Made by a program: the position numbers and the translations under genes. DNA of 19,413 nt from JBQTHD01 sp052390275 (GTDB taxonomy: Bacteria; Actinomycetota; Acidimicrobiia; Acidimicrobiales; AC-14): assembly GCA_052390275.1 (NCBI GenBank), contig JBQTHD010000005.1, positions 1 to 19,413 on the forward strand, given 5' to 3'. The notes beneath the pieces were generated by a model. That model made no database searches, was not told the origin of the DNA, and saw only the letters and a list, made by a program, of their open reading frames with translations. Positions 6,943 through 14,730 of the stretch are shown here, in pieces (position 1 is the first letter of the stretch; every line of letters begins with the position of its first letter).

Positions 6943-8363
6943 GCGCCTGACCCTGACTGCGGCCCGGTGCCCAGCGGCCCGGTTCCCAGCGGGGACGCGT
7001 TCCCCAGGGCATTGATCAGGGCGTCGGTGCCCTTTTCGTCGAAGGGACCGACCACGCTGAGGACCCGAGGCCCGGCCGCCAGTTCGGCGGCCAGGGCCGT
7101 CACCTGCGCACCGGTGACGGCCTCAGTGGCCGCTACCGACTCGTCGAAGCTGAAGGACCGGCCGTGGACCAACTGGCCGTAGCCAAGACGGCCCATCCGC
7201 GTCCCCGAATCCTCCTGGGACAACGCGAGCGACCCCCGGAGATGGCCCTTGGCCACCGCCAGTTCCCGGTCCGACAAGCCGCTCTCGGCCAGCCGGTCCA
7301 GTTCGTGGCCGATAAGGCCCAGCACCTCGGCCGCCCTTTCGGGAAGGCACCCGGCATAAATACCCAGTAGCCCGCATTCGGCGTAGGCGCTGTGCCAGGA
7401 GTAGACGGAGTAGGCCAGGCCCCGATTCTCCCGGATCTCCTGAAAGAGACGGCTGGACATGGAGCCTCCCAGGGCCTGGTCCAGCACCGCCAGGGCGTGA
7501 CGGGAGGGCGATGTCCGGGAGAGCGCGGGCAGACCCACGACCAGGTGGGCCTGTTCCGAGGGACGCTGCTCTCTCATCGACCGGAGGACATCGTCGGGGG
7601 TGAGGGGCAGCCGCGACCCGAGGTGCGAACCAACCGGCGAACCCCTGGGTGAGCCATTGACCGGGCTGTCGCCCGCCCTGTCGGAATGCAACCTTCCCCC
7701 ACCCGGATTCACGACGGCGGCATTGGGCTTCTCCGCCAACCAACCGTTGAGCCGGTTGCCGATCCCGTCGGTTAGGCGGGCGTGGTCCACCCGACCGGCG
7801 GCGGTTACCACCATGTTGGCCGGCCGGTAGTGGGCGTGAAGGTAGCCGACCAGGTCGTCACGGCTCAGGGCGGAAACGGTGGCCGGCTCGCCCGCCACCT
7901 CCCGGCCGAGGGGGTGGGATCCGAACATCCCCGTCTCCACCATCTCTGTGGCCAACCCACCCGGATCGTCGCCGGTCATGGCGATTTCCTCCAGGATCAC
8001 CTGGCGCTCAGACTCCACGTCGTCGGGCCGCAGAGCCGGGTCACCGACGATGTCGCACAAGATGTCCAGACCCAGGTCCAGATCGTCTCCCAGGAGCCGG
8101 GCGTAGAAGGCGGTGTACTCCTTGGTGGTGAACGCGTTGAGATCTCCTCCCACCGCGTCCACCGCCTCGGCGATGTCCCGGGCGCTGCGCCGGCCGGTGC
8201 CCTTGAACAACAGATGCTCGAGGAAATGCGACGCCCCGGCCTGCTCGGATGATTCATCCCGGGACCCGGCATCCACCCAGAAGCCCACGCAGACCGAGTG
8301 GGCACCCTCCATGGACTCGGTGACCACCATCAGTTCATCGTTCAGGCGGGTGGTCTTGATCAT
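6939..8363 (-). CDS. M16 family zinc metallopeptidase (PepR-like)
   Basis: These are pitrilysin/processing-peptidase-type enzymes, represented in mycobacteria by PepR next to PNPase. ATG 8363 gives 474 residues; GTG 8426, which overlaps the pnp stop region, is the alternative. The inverted zinc motif HFLEH is at 46-50, and the third ligand is expected at Glu125/126 in QVILEEIAM, so this is a catalytic and not a degenerate subunit. The C-terminal half has the substrate-binding pattern RENRGLAYSVYS (311-322). Between the halves, about 217-265, lies an unusual Gly/Ser/Pro-rich linker that lengthens the protein beyond the usual 420-440. The C-terminus ends in a short PLGTG repeat. Its 3' end overlaps dapB by 4 nt. 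Its substrate is unknown. Confidence 0.93.
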   Translation of the reverse strand: MIKTTRLNDELMVVTESMEGAHSVCVGFWVDAGSRDESSEQAGASHFLEHLLFKGTGRRSARDIAEAVDAVGGDLNAFTTKEYTAFYARLLGDDLDLGLDILCDIVGDPALRPDDVESERQVILEEIAMTGDDPGGLATEMVETGMFGSHPLGREVAGEPATVSALSRDDLVGYLHAHYRPANMVVTAAGRVDHARLTDGIGNRLNGWLAEKPNAAVVNPGGGRLHSDRAGDSPVNGSPRGSPVGSHLGSRLPLTPDDVLRSMREQRPSEQAHLVVGLPALSRTSPSRHALAVLDQALGGSMSSRLFQEIRENRGLAYSVYSWHSAYAECGLLGIYAGCLPERAAEVLGLIGHELDRLAESGLSDRELAVAKGHLRGSLALSQEDSGTRMGRLGYGQLVHGRSFSFDESVAATEAVTGAQVTALAAELAAGPRVLSVVGPFDEKGTDALINALGNASPLGTGPLGTGPQSGSGA

Positions 8364-8412
8364 GCCCGGCTGAGTTGCCCCCGGAGTCAGCACCAGGTCG
8401 CGGGCGCGTTCG

Positions 8413-10842
8413 TCAGCGACGCCCACCTCGCCGGTCTCGGTCGCGGTCGCGGTTGCGCCGCGGCCCCTCGGTGCGGCCGGCGGCGGCGTCCGCCGGCCCC
8501 AGGTCGCCGAAGCGGGCCTTGGCCTCGGCCTCGAAGCTGTCCTCGAAGGACGCTGCCCGGCGAGCCCCGCCGAAGCCCTCGCCACCGTTGCCGGCGGCCG
8601 CCCCGGCGTCGCCCTCGTCACTGCGACGGGCGGCGGGAGCAGCCGGAGCGTCGTCGCCGGCCTCACCCACCAGGGAGAGGGCCACCTTGCCGGTGGGGTC
8701 GATGTCGTCCACCTTGACCGACACGTCCGCCCCAAGGGTAAGGACGTCCTCCACCCGCTCCACGCGCTTGCCCCGCCCCAGCTTGGAGATGTGCAGCAGC
8801 CCGTCCCGACCGGGAAGGATGTTGACGAATGCCCCGAATTTGGTGATGTTCACCACCTTGCCGGCGTACACCGCTCCCAATTCGGCCCGGGGCGGGTTGA
8901 GGATCAACTCGATCCGCCGGCGGGCCTCGGTGACGGCCGCTCCGTCCTTGGACCCGATGGTCACCGTGCCGATGGTGCCGTCGTCATCGACGTTGATATC
9001 GGCCCCGGTTTCTTGCTGCAGAAGGTTGATGACCTTGCCCTTGGGCCCGATCACCTCGCCGATCTTGTCCATGGGAATGGTGAAGCTGGTGATCTTGGGG
9101 GCGCTCGCGCCCACGTCGGAACGGGGTTCGGCGATGGCCTCGGTGATTACGGCCAGGACTGCCATACGGGCGTCGCGGGCCTGCGTCAAGGCTTCGGCCA
9201 ACACCTCGGCGGGCAGGCCGGCGATCTTGGTGTCCAACTGGAGGGCGGTGACGAAGTCGGCGGTGCCGGCCACCTTGAAGTCCATGTCCCCGAAGGCGTC
9301 CTCCGCCCCCAGGATGTCGGTCAGGGTGGTGTAGCGGCCCTCGGCGAAGACCAGGCCCATGGCGATTCCGGCCACCGGCGCCTTGATGGGCACTCCGGCG
9401 TCCATCAGTGAAAGGGTCGAGCCGCACACAGAAGCCATGGAGGTGGAACCGTTGGATGACATGCAGTCCGACACCACCCGCAGGGTGTAGGGGAACTCGG
9501 AAACCGGAGGAACCACCGGCAGTAGCGCCCGCTCCGCCAGCAGACCGTGGCCGATCTCCCGGCGCTTGGGACCCCGCATGAAGCCGGTCTCTCCGGTAGC
9601 GAAGGGGGCCATGTTGTAGTGGTGCATGTAGCGCTTGGAGTCGTCGATGCCGATGGTGTCGAGCATCTGCTCCATCCGGGGCATACCCAATGTGGCCACC
9701 GACAGGACCTGGGTCTCGCCCCGCTGGAACAGGCCCGATCCATGAGCGGTGGGCAGCAGGCCGACTTCGGCCGCCAACGGCCGGATGTCGGTGGTGCCCC
9801 GCCCATCGATGCGGATTCCCTCCTCCACGATCCGGCGACGGACCACTGCCTTCTGCAGCGACCGGGCCGCGGCCTTGACCTCGGACTCCCGGCCGACCAT
9901 CTCCGCTCCCAGGGTGGCCAGGATGTCGGTCACCGCTGCGGCGGTAGCTGCGTCGCGCTCGGCCTTGGACAAGATGGTGGCGGCGGCGGCGATGGCCTCG
10001 GTGCCCACCTCGGCCACCCGGGCAGCCACGTCGTCGCCGTAGTCCCGCTGGACCACGTAGGTCATGGGCGGACGGGCTCCGGCCTCGGCCACCAGTTGGC
10101 GCTGCAGTTCAATGGACTCCGAGATCCAGGTCTTGGCGGCCTCGAGGCCGGCAGCGATGACCTCCTCGGTCACCTTGGGAGCACCGTCGGCGTAGAAGGA
10201 CCAGGCGTTCTCCGTGCCGCCGGCCTCGACCATCATGATGGCCACATCAGCCTTTTCGTCCGGCCCGGCGGGCAGCGCCCGGCCGGCGACGACCAACTCG
10301 AAGGTGGAGAGATCGCCTTCTTCGTAGGTGGGATGGGCCAGCCAGGTGCCATCGGTGGTCCATGCCAGGCGGACGGCCCCAAGGGGGCCGTCGAAGGGAA
10401 TGCCCGAGCGCATCAGCGCAGCGGACGCTGCGTTGATGGCCAGCACATCGTGGGGGTTGCTCTGGTCGGCCCCCAAAACGGTGGCCACCACGTGGACCTC
10501 GTTACGGAACCCGTCGGGAAAGGACGGGCGCAGGGGCCGGTCGATCAGCCGACAGGTGAGAATGGCCTGGTCGGTGGCCCGACCCTCCCGGCGGAAGAAC
10601 GAGCCGGGAATCTTTCCGGCGGCGTACATCCGCTCCTCGACGTCGACGGTCAGCGGAAAGAAGTCCACTCCCTCGCGGACGTTCTTGGATGCGGTGGCGG
10701 TGACCAGAACCATGGTGTCGCCCATACGGACCACCACCGCTCCGTCGGCCAGGTTGGCCAGCTTGCCGGTCTCGAATGAAAGGGTCTTGTCGGTGCCCGA
10801 AACCGGGGCCGAAACCGATATGGCCTGGTGGGATGAACTCAT
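8413..10842 (-). CDS. pnp: Polyribonucleotide nucleotidyltransferase (PNPase)
   Basis: PNPase degrades RNA 3' to 5' using phosphate and is a central RNA-decay enzyme. At 809 residues it is longer than the E. coli enzyme. The first RNase PH domain occupies about 10-160, then a helical linker, then the second RNase PH domain from about 340, with GSGLFQRGETQ (367-377), CMSSNGSTSMA, and the catalytic acidic cluster AEDAFGDMD (512-520). The KH domain has IGPKGKVI (597-604), and the S1 domain covers about 655-725. After that comes a roughly 80-residue Ala/Gly/Glu-rich tail ending in alternating Arg-Asp and Arg-Gly, probably disordered and possibly RNA-binding. The start is preceded by GGAG with seven bases of spacing. 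It lies downstream of rpsO, as in many bacteria, but behind a terminator. Confidence 0.98.
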   Translation of the reverse strand: MSSSHQAISVSAPVSGTDKTLSFETGKLANLADGAVVVRMGDTMVLVTATASKNVREGVDFFPLTVDVEERMYAAGKIPGSFFRREGRATDQAILTCRLIDRPLRPSFPDGFRNEVHVVATVLGADQSNPHDVLAINAASAALMRSGIPFDGPLGAVRLAWTTDGTWLAHPTYEEGDLSTFELVVAGRALPAGPDEKADVAIMMVEAGGTENAWSFYADGAPKVTEEVIAAGLEAAKTWISESIELQRQLVAEAGARPPMTYVVQRDYGDDVAARVAEVGTEAIAAAATILSKAERDAATAAAVTDILATLGAEMVGRESEVKAAARSLQKAVVRRRIVEEGIRIDGRGTTDIRPLAAEVGLLPTAHGSGLFQRGETQVLSVATLGMPRMEQMLDTIGIDDSKRYMHHYNMAPFATGETGFMRGPKRREIGHGLLAERALLPVVPPVSEFPYTLRVVSDCMSSNGSTSMASVCGSTLSLMDAGVPIKAPVAGIAMGLVFAEGRYTTLTDILGAEDAFGDMDFKVAGTADFVTALQLDTKIAGLPAEVLAEALTQARDARMAVLAVITEAIAEPRSDVGASAPKITSFTIPMDKIGEVIGPKGKVINLLQQETGADINVDDDGTIGTVTIGSKDGAAVTEARRRIELILNPPRAELGAVYAGKVVNITKFGAFVNILPGRDGLLHISKLGRGKRVERVEDVLTLGADVSVKVDDIDPTGKVALSLVGEAGDDAPAAPAARRSDEGDAGAAAGNGGEGFGGARRAASFEDSFEAEAKARFGDLGPADAAAGRTEGPRRNRDRDRDRRGGRR

Positions 10843-10865
10843 TTGGGAACTCCGAATCGTCGGGG

Positions 10866-10880
10866 CGGCCCATCGGGCCG
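10866..10880 (-). promoter_or_regulatory. Hairpin in the pnp leader
   Basis: CGGCCC-ATC-GGGCCG forms a perfect 6-bp stem with a 3-base loop, 23 bases upstream of the pnp start codon. Further upstream (10885-10913) the leader can pair CTGGGA with TCCCAG and carries a tandem AACTGGG. PNPase is known in E. coli to autoregulate through its leader hairpin; a similar role here is inference. Confidence 0.35.
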
Positions 10881-11048
10881 GCCGCTGGGAGCGACAGCCG
10901 ACCCAGTTCCCAGTTGTCGACCACCCGAACCGAGCTTGGTCCGGGGAGTCGGCGACTGGCAGCTGGAACAGAGTGCCGCAGAGGCTTGGTGTGGCTCGTC
11001 GCTTCGATGGTGTGGAACTTCGATGCTGTGAATCTCAGGTGCTTCGCA

Positions 11049-11093
11049 GAAAACAACTCCGGCCTGGGCTTGGGTTTCCCCTGCCCAGGCCGG
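11049..11093 (-). terminator. Strong intrinsic terminator after rpsO
   Basis: A perfect 11-bp stem, CCGGCCTGGGC (11059-11069) with GCCCAGGCCGG (11083-11093), encloses a 13-base loop. On the minus strand it is followed by AGTTGTTTTC, a T-rich tail. It begins 18 bases past the rpsO stop and separates rpsO from pnp, so pnp needs either its own promoter in 10843-11048 or read-through. Confidence 0.85.
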
Positions 11094-11111
11094 GTATCGG
11101 CGACGCCGGTG

Positions 11112-11369
11112 TTAGCGACGAAGACCGAGGCGGGCGATGATGGCCCGGTAGCGCTCCACGTCCCGCTCCTTGACGTAGTCGAGGAGGCGGCGACGGCGCC
11201 CGACCATCATCAGCAACCCGCGGCGGCTGTGGTGGTCACTTCGGTGCATCTTGAGGTGCTCTGTCAGGTGGTTGATCCGACCGGTGAGGAGAGCGATCTG
11301 CACCTCGGGAGAACCCGTGTCGGTCTCGTGAAGCCTGTGCTCGCCGATGGTGGCGACCTTGTCGGGCAT
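11112..11369 (-). CDS. rpsO: 30S ribosomal protein S15
   Basis: S15 is a primary 16S rRNA-binding protein of the small-subunit platform. The sequence from HRLHETDTGSPEVQIALLT through NHLTEHLK, DHHSRRGLL and VGRRRRLLDY to the end RYRAIIARLGLRR is almost textbook. ATG 11369 gives 85 residues, close to the usual 89; the longer open frame upstream has no family similarity. The N-terminus is shorter than usual (PDKVATIGE). The ribosome-binding site is weak, with GAGGAAG about 20 bases upstream. The 207-bp gap upstream to era (11370-11576) should contain the rpsO promoter, but I see no convincing -10/-35 boxes in it. Confidence 0.97.
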   Translation of the reverse strand: MPDKVATIGEHRLHETDTGSPEVQIALLTGRINHLTEHLKMHRSDHHSRRGLLMMVGRRRRLLDYVKERDVERYRAIIARLGLRR

Positions 11370-11576
11370 GGGTGATAGGTGTCCCGTCTTCCTCTCGGCC
11401 ACTTGGCCTTCGTCCTGATGGAGAGGTTGCCAGCGCCAGTCCCGGCTTGGACCGGTGGTCGCCAACCTCAAAGGCGATGCCTCGGCAGGTCAGAACCTCG
11501 AGTTCGCCGATGTCGCTTCGTCAGCGCCGGACACTACCAGCCGAGCCACTCCGACCCGGGAGCGGCGGCGCCAACG

Positions 11577-12434
11577 TCAGTGAAGGGGTCCGACGCCGGT
11601 GGCTTCGCCGGCGTACCGGCGACGCCAGTCGGACTCCACCACCACGGAGAGCTCCAGGTAGGCGCCGGGCGGCAACTGTTCCCGCACCGCCGTTCCCACC
11701 TCCTTGAGCACCAGGCCTCCCCTGCCGATGATGATCGGCTTCTGGGACTCCCGTTCGACCAGGACCTCGCAGCGGATCATCGGCCAGTCCCACTCGGTAA
11801 CCCGACAGGCCAGTGCGTGCGGGAGTTCGTCTCGCACCCGGGCCAGCAGTTGCTCCCGAACCAAATCAGCGACCCAGGCGGCTTGGCCGGTGTCGGCCAC
11901 CATGTCCGGGGGGTAATAGGCGGGCCCCTCCGGCAGTCGGGCCACGATTGCCTCCCGCAGGGCTTCGACTCCCTGGCCGCTGGTGGCCGAGACCGGGAAG
12001 TACTCGGCCAGCCCCAACTCGCCCGCCCGCGTTAGCTGGGACAGGACCTGAGCCCGGGAGGCGACGTCGACCTTGTTGACCACGCACAAGGCCGAGGTGG
12101 GCACCCGCTGGGCCACGAAGCGGTCCCCCTTGCCCAACGCAGCGGTGGCGTCGAGCACCAGGCAGACCACGTCCACGCCCTCCTGCGCGTCGGCCACCGC
12201 CCCGGTGGCCGCGGCGTTGAGCTGGGCACCGAACGGTGAGCGGGGCTTGTGGATTCCCGGGGTGTCCACAAAGACCACCTGGGCTCGGGGGCCGTGGTAC
12301 ACGCCCCTGACCTGGCCCCGGGTGGTCTGGGGTCGGGCCGAGGTGATGGAAACCTTGGTGCCCACCATGGCGTTGACCAGGGTGGACTTGCCAACGTTGG
12401 GGCGGCCCACCAGGGTGGCGAACCCGGATTTCAC
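11577..12434 (-). CDS. era: GTPase Era
   Basis: Era is an essential-type GTPase that binds the 3' end of 16S rRNA and assists 30S assembly. Starting at GTG 12434 it has 285 residues; GTG 12443 is three codons upstream. The chosen start forms a GTGA overlap with the preceding gene's stop. Visible motifs are G1 GRPNVGKS (10-17), switch TT near 38-39, G3 DTPG (57-60), G4 NKVD (120-123) and G5 SAT (149-151). The KH domain follows with IIIGRGGLVLKEVG (234-247). The C-terminus is ordinary, ending soon after the KH domain. It is last in the phoH-ybeY-CBS protein-era string, a conserved ribosome-maturation cluster. Confidence 0.97.
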   Translation of the reverse strand: MKSGFATLVGRPNVGKSTLVNAMVGTKVSITSARPQTTRGQVRGVYHGPRAQVVFVDTPGIHKPRSPFGAQLNAAATGAVADAQEGVDVVCLVLDATAALGKGDRFVAQRVPTSALCVVNKVDVASRAQVLSQLTRAGELGLAEYFPVSATSGQGVEALREAIVARLPEGPAYYPPDMVADTGQAAWVADLVREQLLARVRDELPHALACRVTEWDWPMIRCEVLVERESQKPIIIGRGGLVLKEVGTAVREQLPPGAYLELSVVVESDWRRRYAGEATGVGPLH

Positions 12435-14020
12435 CGGCCCCACCGATCAGAGCCGGCCGCCTCGGCTCTGGTCCCGGACGAATCTGATGCCGTGCGTTCG
12501 TTGCCACCGACCCCGCCGGGCGACTCGACCTTCAACGAACCGGGCCGGGCAACGCCGGCGGTGGGCTGCGCTCCTGCCGGGAAACTGCGGCCGGGCTCGA
12601 CTTCGGACTCGTTCTCCAGAGCGCCTGCGGCCTCAGCGCCCTCCCCGTCGGCACCGGCAGGGTCAGTGCTTCCGGGAGCAGTGCTACCGGGAGCAGTGCT
12701 TCCGGGAGCACTGCCTACGTGGGCAGAGTCGACCGGGGCGGAGTCGGCGGGGGCGGAGTCGGCGGCTTCGGCGTTATCGGGGTCCTCGGGAACGAAGCGA
12801 ACCCGCACCACCCGGCGGCCCTGCACGCGCTCGGCCACCAACCGGTATCCCTCCGCCTTTACCGCCTCTCCCTCGGCCGGCAGATGACCGAGCAGGAACT
12901 GAAGGAGGCCGCCGACGGTGTCGTACTCGCCCTCGGGGAAAGTGGCGCCCAGAAGTTCGTTCAACTCGTCAATGGCCAACTTGGCGGTGACCACGAACTC
13001 CCCGCCCTCCAGGCGCTCGAACTCCTTCACCTCCACGTCGTACTCGTCGACGATCTCGCCCACCAGTTCCTCGATCAGATCCTCCAGGGTGACCAGGCCG
13101 GCGGTGCCTCCGTGCTCGTCGACCACGATGGCCATGTGGGCCTTGGCCTTTTGCATGTCCGGCAGCAGTTCGGCCACCCGCTTGAACTCGGGAACGAAGC
13201 GGGCCGGCCGAACCAGACCCCCGACCCGGCTGGACCCCTTGCCCTCGGCCGCCGCCCTCATCAGGTCCTTGGTGTAGAGGATCCCGGCGATGTCATCGAT
13301 CCCCTGCTCGTAGACGGGTATCCGGCTGAACCCGGCAGCCATCACCACCAGCGCGGCGTCGTCGACGGTGGCCCGGGCCTCGACCGAGACCATGTCGGTG
13401 CGGGGAATCATGACCTCGCGAACCACGGTGTCGCCGAACTCGATGATGGAGTGGATCAAGCGCTTCTCCTCCGCCTCCACCACCCCTTCGGCCATGGCCA
13501 CATCGGTCATGGCCAACAGTTCGGCCTCGGATACGAACGGGCCCTGCTTGAGGCCCCCTCCGGGAGCAACCACATTGGCCAGCCAGATGAGGACCCGGGA
13601 AAGGATGCGGATGGGAGGGAACGACACGATGGCGTCGATCAGGGGGGCAGCCAGCAGGGCGGCCCGGTCGGAGTGCTGGACGGCGTAGGTCTTGGGGGCG
13701 GCCTCGGAGAAGACGAAGATCACCACCACTTCTGCCAACACGGCTATGGCCACACCGGCGGCACCGAAGGCATCTTCGGCCAGGATGGCGACGATATTGG
13801 CCATAAGCAGGTGGCAGATCAGCACCAGCAGCAGCACCGGGTTGAGGAAGCGCTCGGGGGTACTGACCAACCGTTGGAGGGCCAGGCCGCCCCGCTTGCC
13901 CTCGGCCGCCAGGGTCTTGGCCCGGACCGCGCTGGTGCGGGTCAGGCTGGTTTCAGCCATTGCCAGGAAGGCGGCCAGGGCGATGAGAGCGCCCACTGAG
14001 GACAGCAGCAGCCCGGTCAT
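12431..14020 (-). CDS. CNNM/CorC-type membrane protein with CBS pair (hemolysin family)
   Basis: This family (DUF21, two CBS domains, CorC_HlyC domain) is linked to Mg/Co ion efflux or homeostasis; the old name hemolysin is not informative. The 529 residues contain hydrophobic segments at about 3-22, 60-82, 88-108 and 122-150 (the DUF21 core). The CBS pair begins after EFGDTVVREVMIPRTDM (194-210) and includes VVDEHGGTAGLVTLEDLIEELVGEI (299-323). The CorC_HlyC domain lies at about 335-412. From 413 to the end is a roughly 115-residue low-complexity tail rich in Ala, Gly, Ser, Pro and acidic residues, partly made of 5-residue repeats. The start overlaps ybeY as ATGA and has AAGGGGA upstream. 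The ion it handles is not visible from the sequence. Confidence 0.93.
   Translation of the reverse strand: MTGLLLSSVGALIALAAFLAMAETSLTRTSAVRAKTLAAEGKRGGLALQRLVSTPERFLNPVLLLVLICHLLMANIVAILAEDAFGAAGVAIAVLAEVVVIFVFSEAAPKTYAVQHSDRAALLAAPLIDAIVSFPPIRILSRVLIWLANVVAPGGGLKQGPFVSEAELLAMTDVAMAEGVVEAEEKRLIHSIIEFGDTVVREVMIPRTDMVSVEARATVDDAALVVMAAGFSRIPVYEQGIDDIAGILYTKDLMRAAAEGKGSSRVGGLVRPARFVPEFKRVAELLPDMQKAKAHMAIVVDEHGGTAGLVTLEDLIEELVGEIVDEYDVEVKEFERLEGGEFVVTAKLAIDELNELLGATFPEGEYDTVGGLLQFLLGHLPAEGEAVKAEGYRLVAERVQGRRVVRVRFVPEDPDNAEAADSAPADSAPVDSAHVGSAPGSTAPGSTAPGSTDPAGADGEGAEAAGALENESEVEPGRSFPAGAQPTAGVARPGSLKVESPGGVGGNERTASDSSGTRAEAAGSDRWGR
12665..12709 (-). repeat. Three tandem 15-bp repeats in the CBS-protein tail
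   Basis: Three copies of AGTGCTTCCGGGAGC (one with a T-to-A change) lie at 12665-12679, 12680-12694 and 12695-12709. They encode the pentapeptide A-P-G-S-T. A second, imperfect 15-bp duplication (GGCGGAGTCGGCGG) follows near 12736-12765 and encodes the Ala/Asp/Ser part of the tail. Both keep the reading frame. Confidence 0.85.
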
Positions 14021-14730
14021 GGTTGGTCCCCTTCGACCTGGGCCGCCAGAGGCCGGGCCGCCTTCACCGGGGCCAACCCGGGATCCGCAACGGCCAGACC
14101 GCCGGTATGAAAGGAGGCCAAAAGCTCGCGCTCCCTGGCTTCCATGACCTCGGCCTCGGCCGGCTCGGCGTGATCCATCCCCAGAACGTGGAGAACCCCG
14201 TGGACCACCAGCAGGGCCATCTCATCGTCATAGGTTCCGGCGTGATCAGGGGCGTTTCGACGTGCCACGGCCGGACAGATCACGACGTCGCCCAAAAGGG
14301 CGGGAGCGTCGACCGAATCCAGATCCACCGGCCCGGGGCCAAGGGAATCGGCCGATCTGGGTCCGGATCGGACCACGTCGTCATCGATGGGAAAAGAAAG
14401 CACATCGGTCGGCCCGGATTTGCCCAGGAAACGGTGATTCAACTCGGCCATGGCCACTTCGTCGACGAAGAGCAGCGACATCTCTGCCTCGCCCCTCACT
14501 CCCTGGGCCACCAGGCTCCGATGGGCGAGGGCCGACCACCGGTCGACGTCGACCGGCTCGGCCTCCTGCTCGTCGGCCACGAAGACCTCGATCTCGTGCC
14601 ATCCGCCCCTGGGAGCCGCGGACCACGCGGTGAGGACCTCGGATTCGTCCAGGGCGGGAGGCCGAAGGGCCCGACCAGCACCGGTTGGATAACCGTCGTC
14701 GCCGGAGGCTTCCCCCCCGGGGGCCATCAT
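14017..14730 (-). CDS. ybeY: Endoribonuclease YbeY with N-terminal extension
   Basis: YbeY is a metal-dependent endoribonuclease involved in 16S rRNA 3'-end maturation and ribosome quality control. The zinc signature HGVLHVLGMDH is at 177-187, and the core carries ELNHRFLGKSGPTDVLSFP (96-114) and LLGDVVIC. The protein has 237 residues against about 150-180 in typical members. Some 43 residues at the N-terminus are low-complexity and not part of the fold, and about 20 residues (120-143) form an extra loop rich in Gly, Ser and Asp before the GDVVI strand. The long start is favoured because GAGGTGG lies five bases upstream and the ATG overlaps the phoH stop as ATGA. Confidence 0.95.
   Translation of the reverse strand: MMAPGGEASGDDGYPTGAGRALRPPALDESEVLTAWSAAPRGGWHEIEVFVADEQEAEPVDVDRWSALAHRSLVAQGVRGEAEMSLLFVDEVAMAELNHRFLGKSGPTDVLSFPIDDDVVRSGPRSADSLGPGPVDLDSVDAPALLGDVVICPAVARRNAPDHAGTYDDEMALLVVHGVLHVLGMDHAEPAEAEVMEARERELLASFHTGGLAVADPGLAPVKAARPLAAQVEGDQP

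Noticed and set aside
8364..8735. N-terminal extension of the M16 peptidase frame into pnp
   Set aside because: This part lies almost entirely inside the pnp coding sequence and translates to Arg/Pro-rich text. Family similarity begins just after ATG 8363.
9547..10779. 410-codon plus-strand open frame opposite pnp
   Set aside because: It is a Gly/His/Asp/Gln-rich antisense shadow of pnp, whose identity is certain.
12719..13999. 426-codon plus-strand open frame opposite the CBS membrane protein
   Set aside because: Antisense shadow, rich in Gly/His/Asp/Gln, with no recognisable domain.
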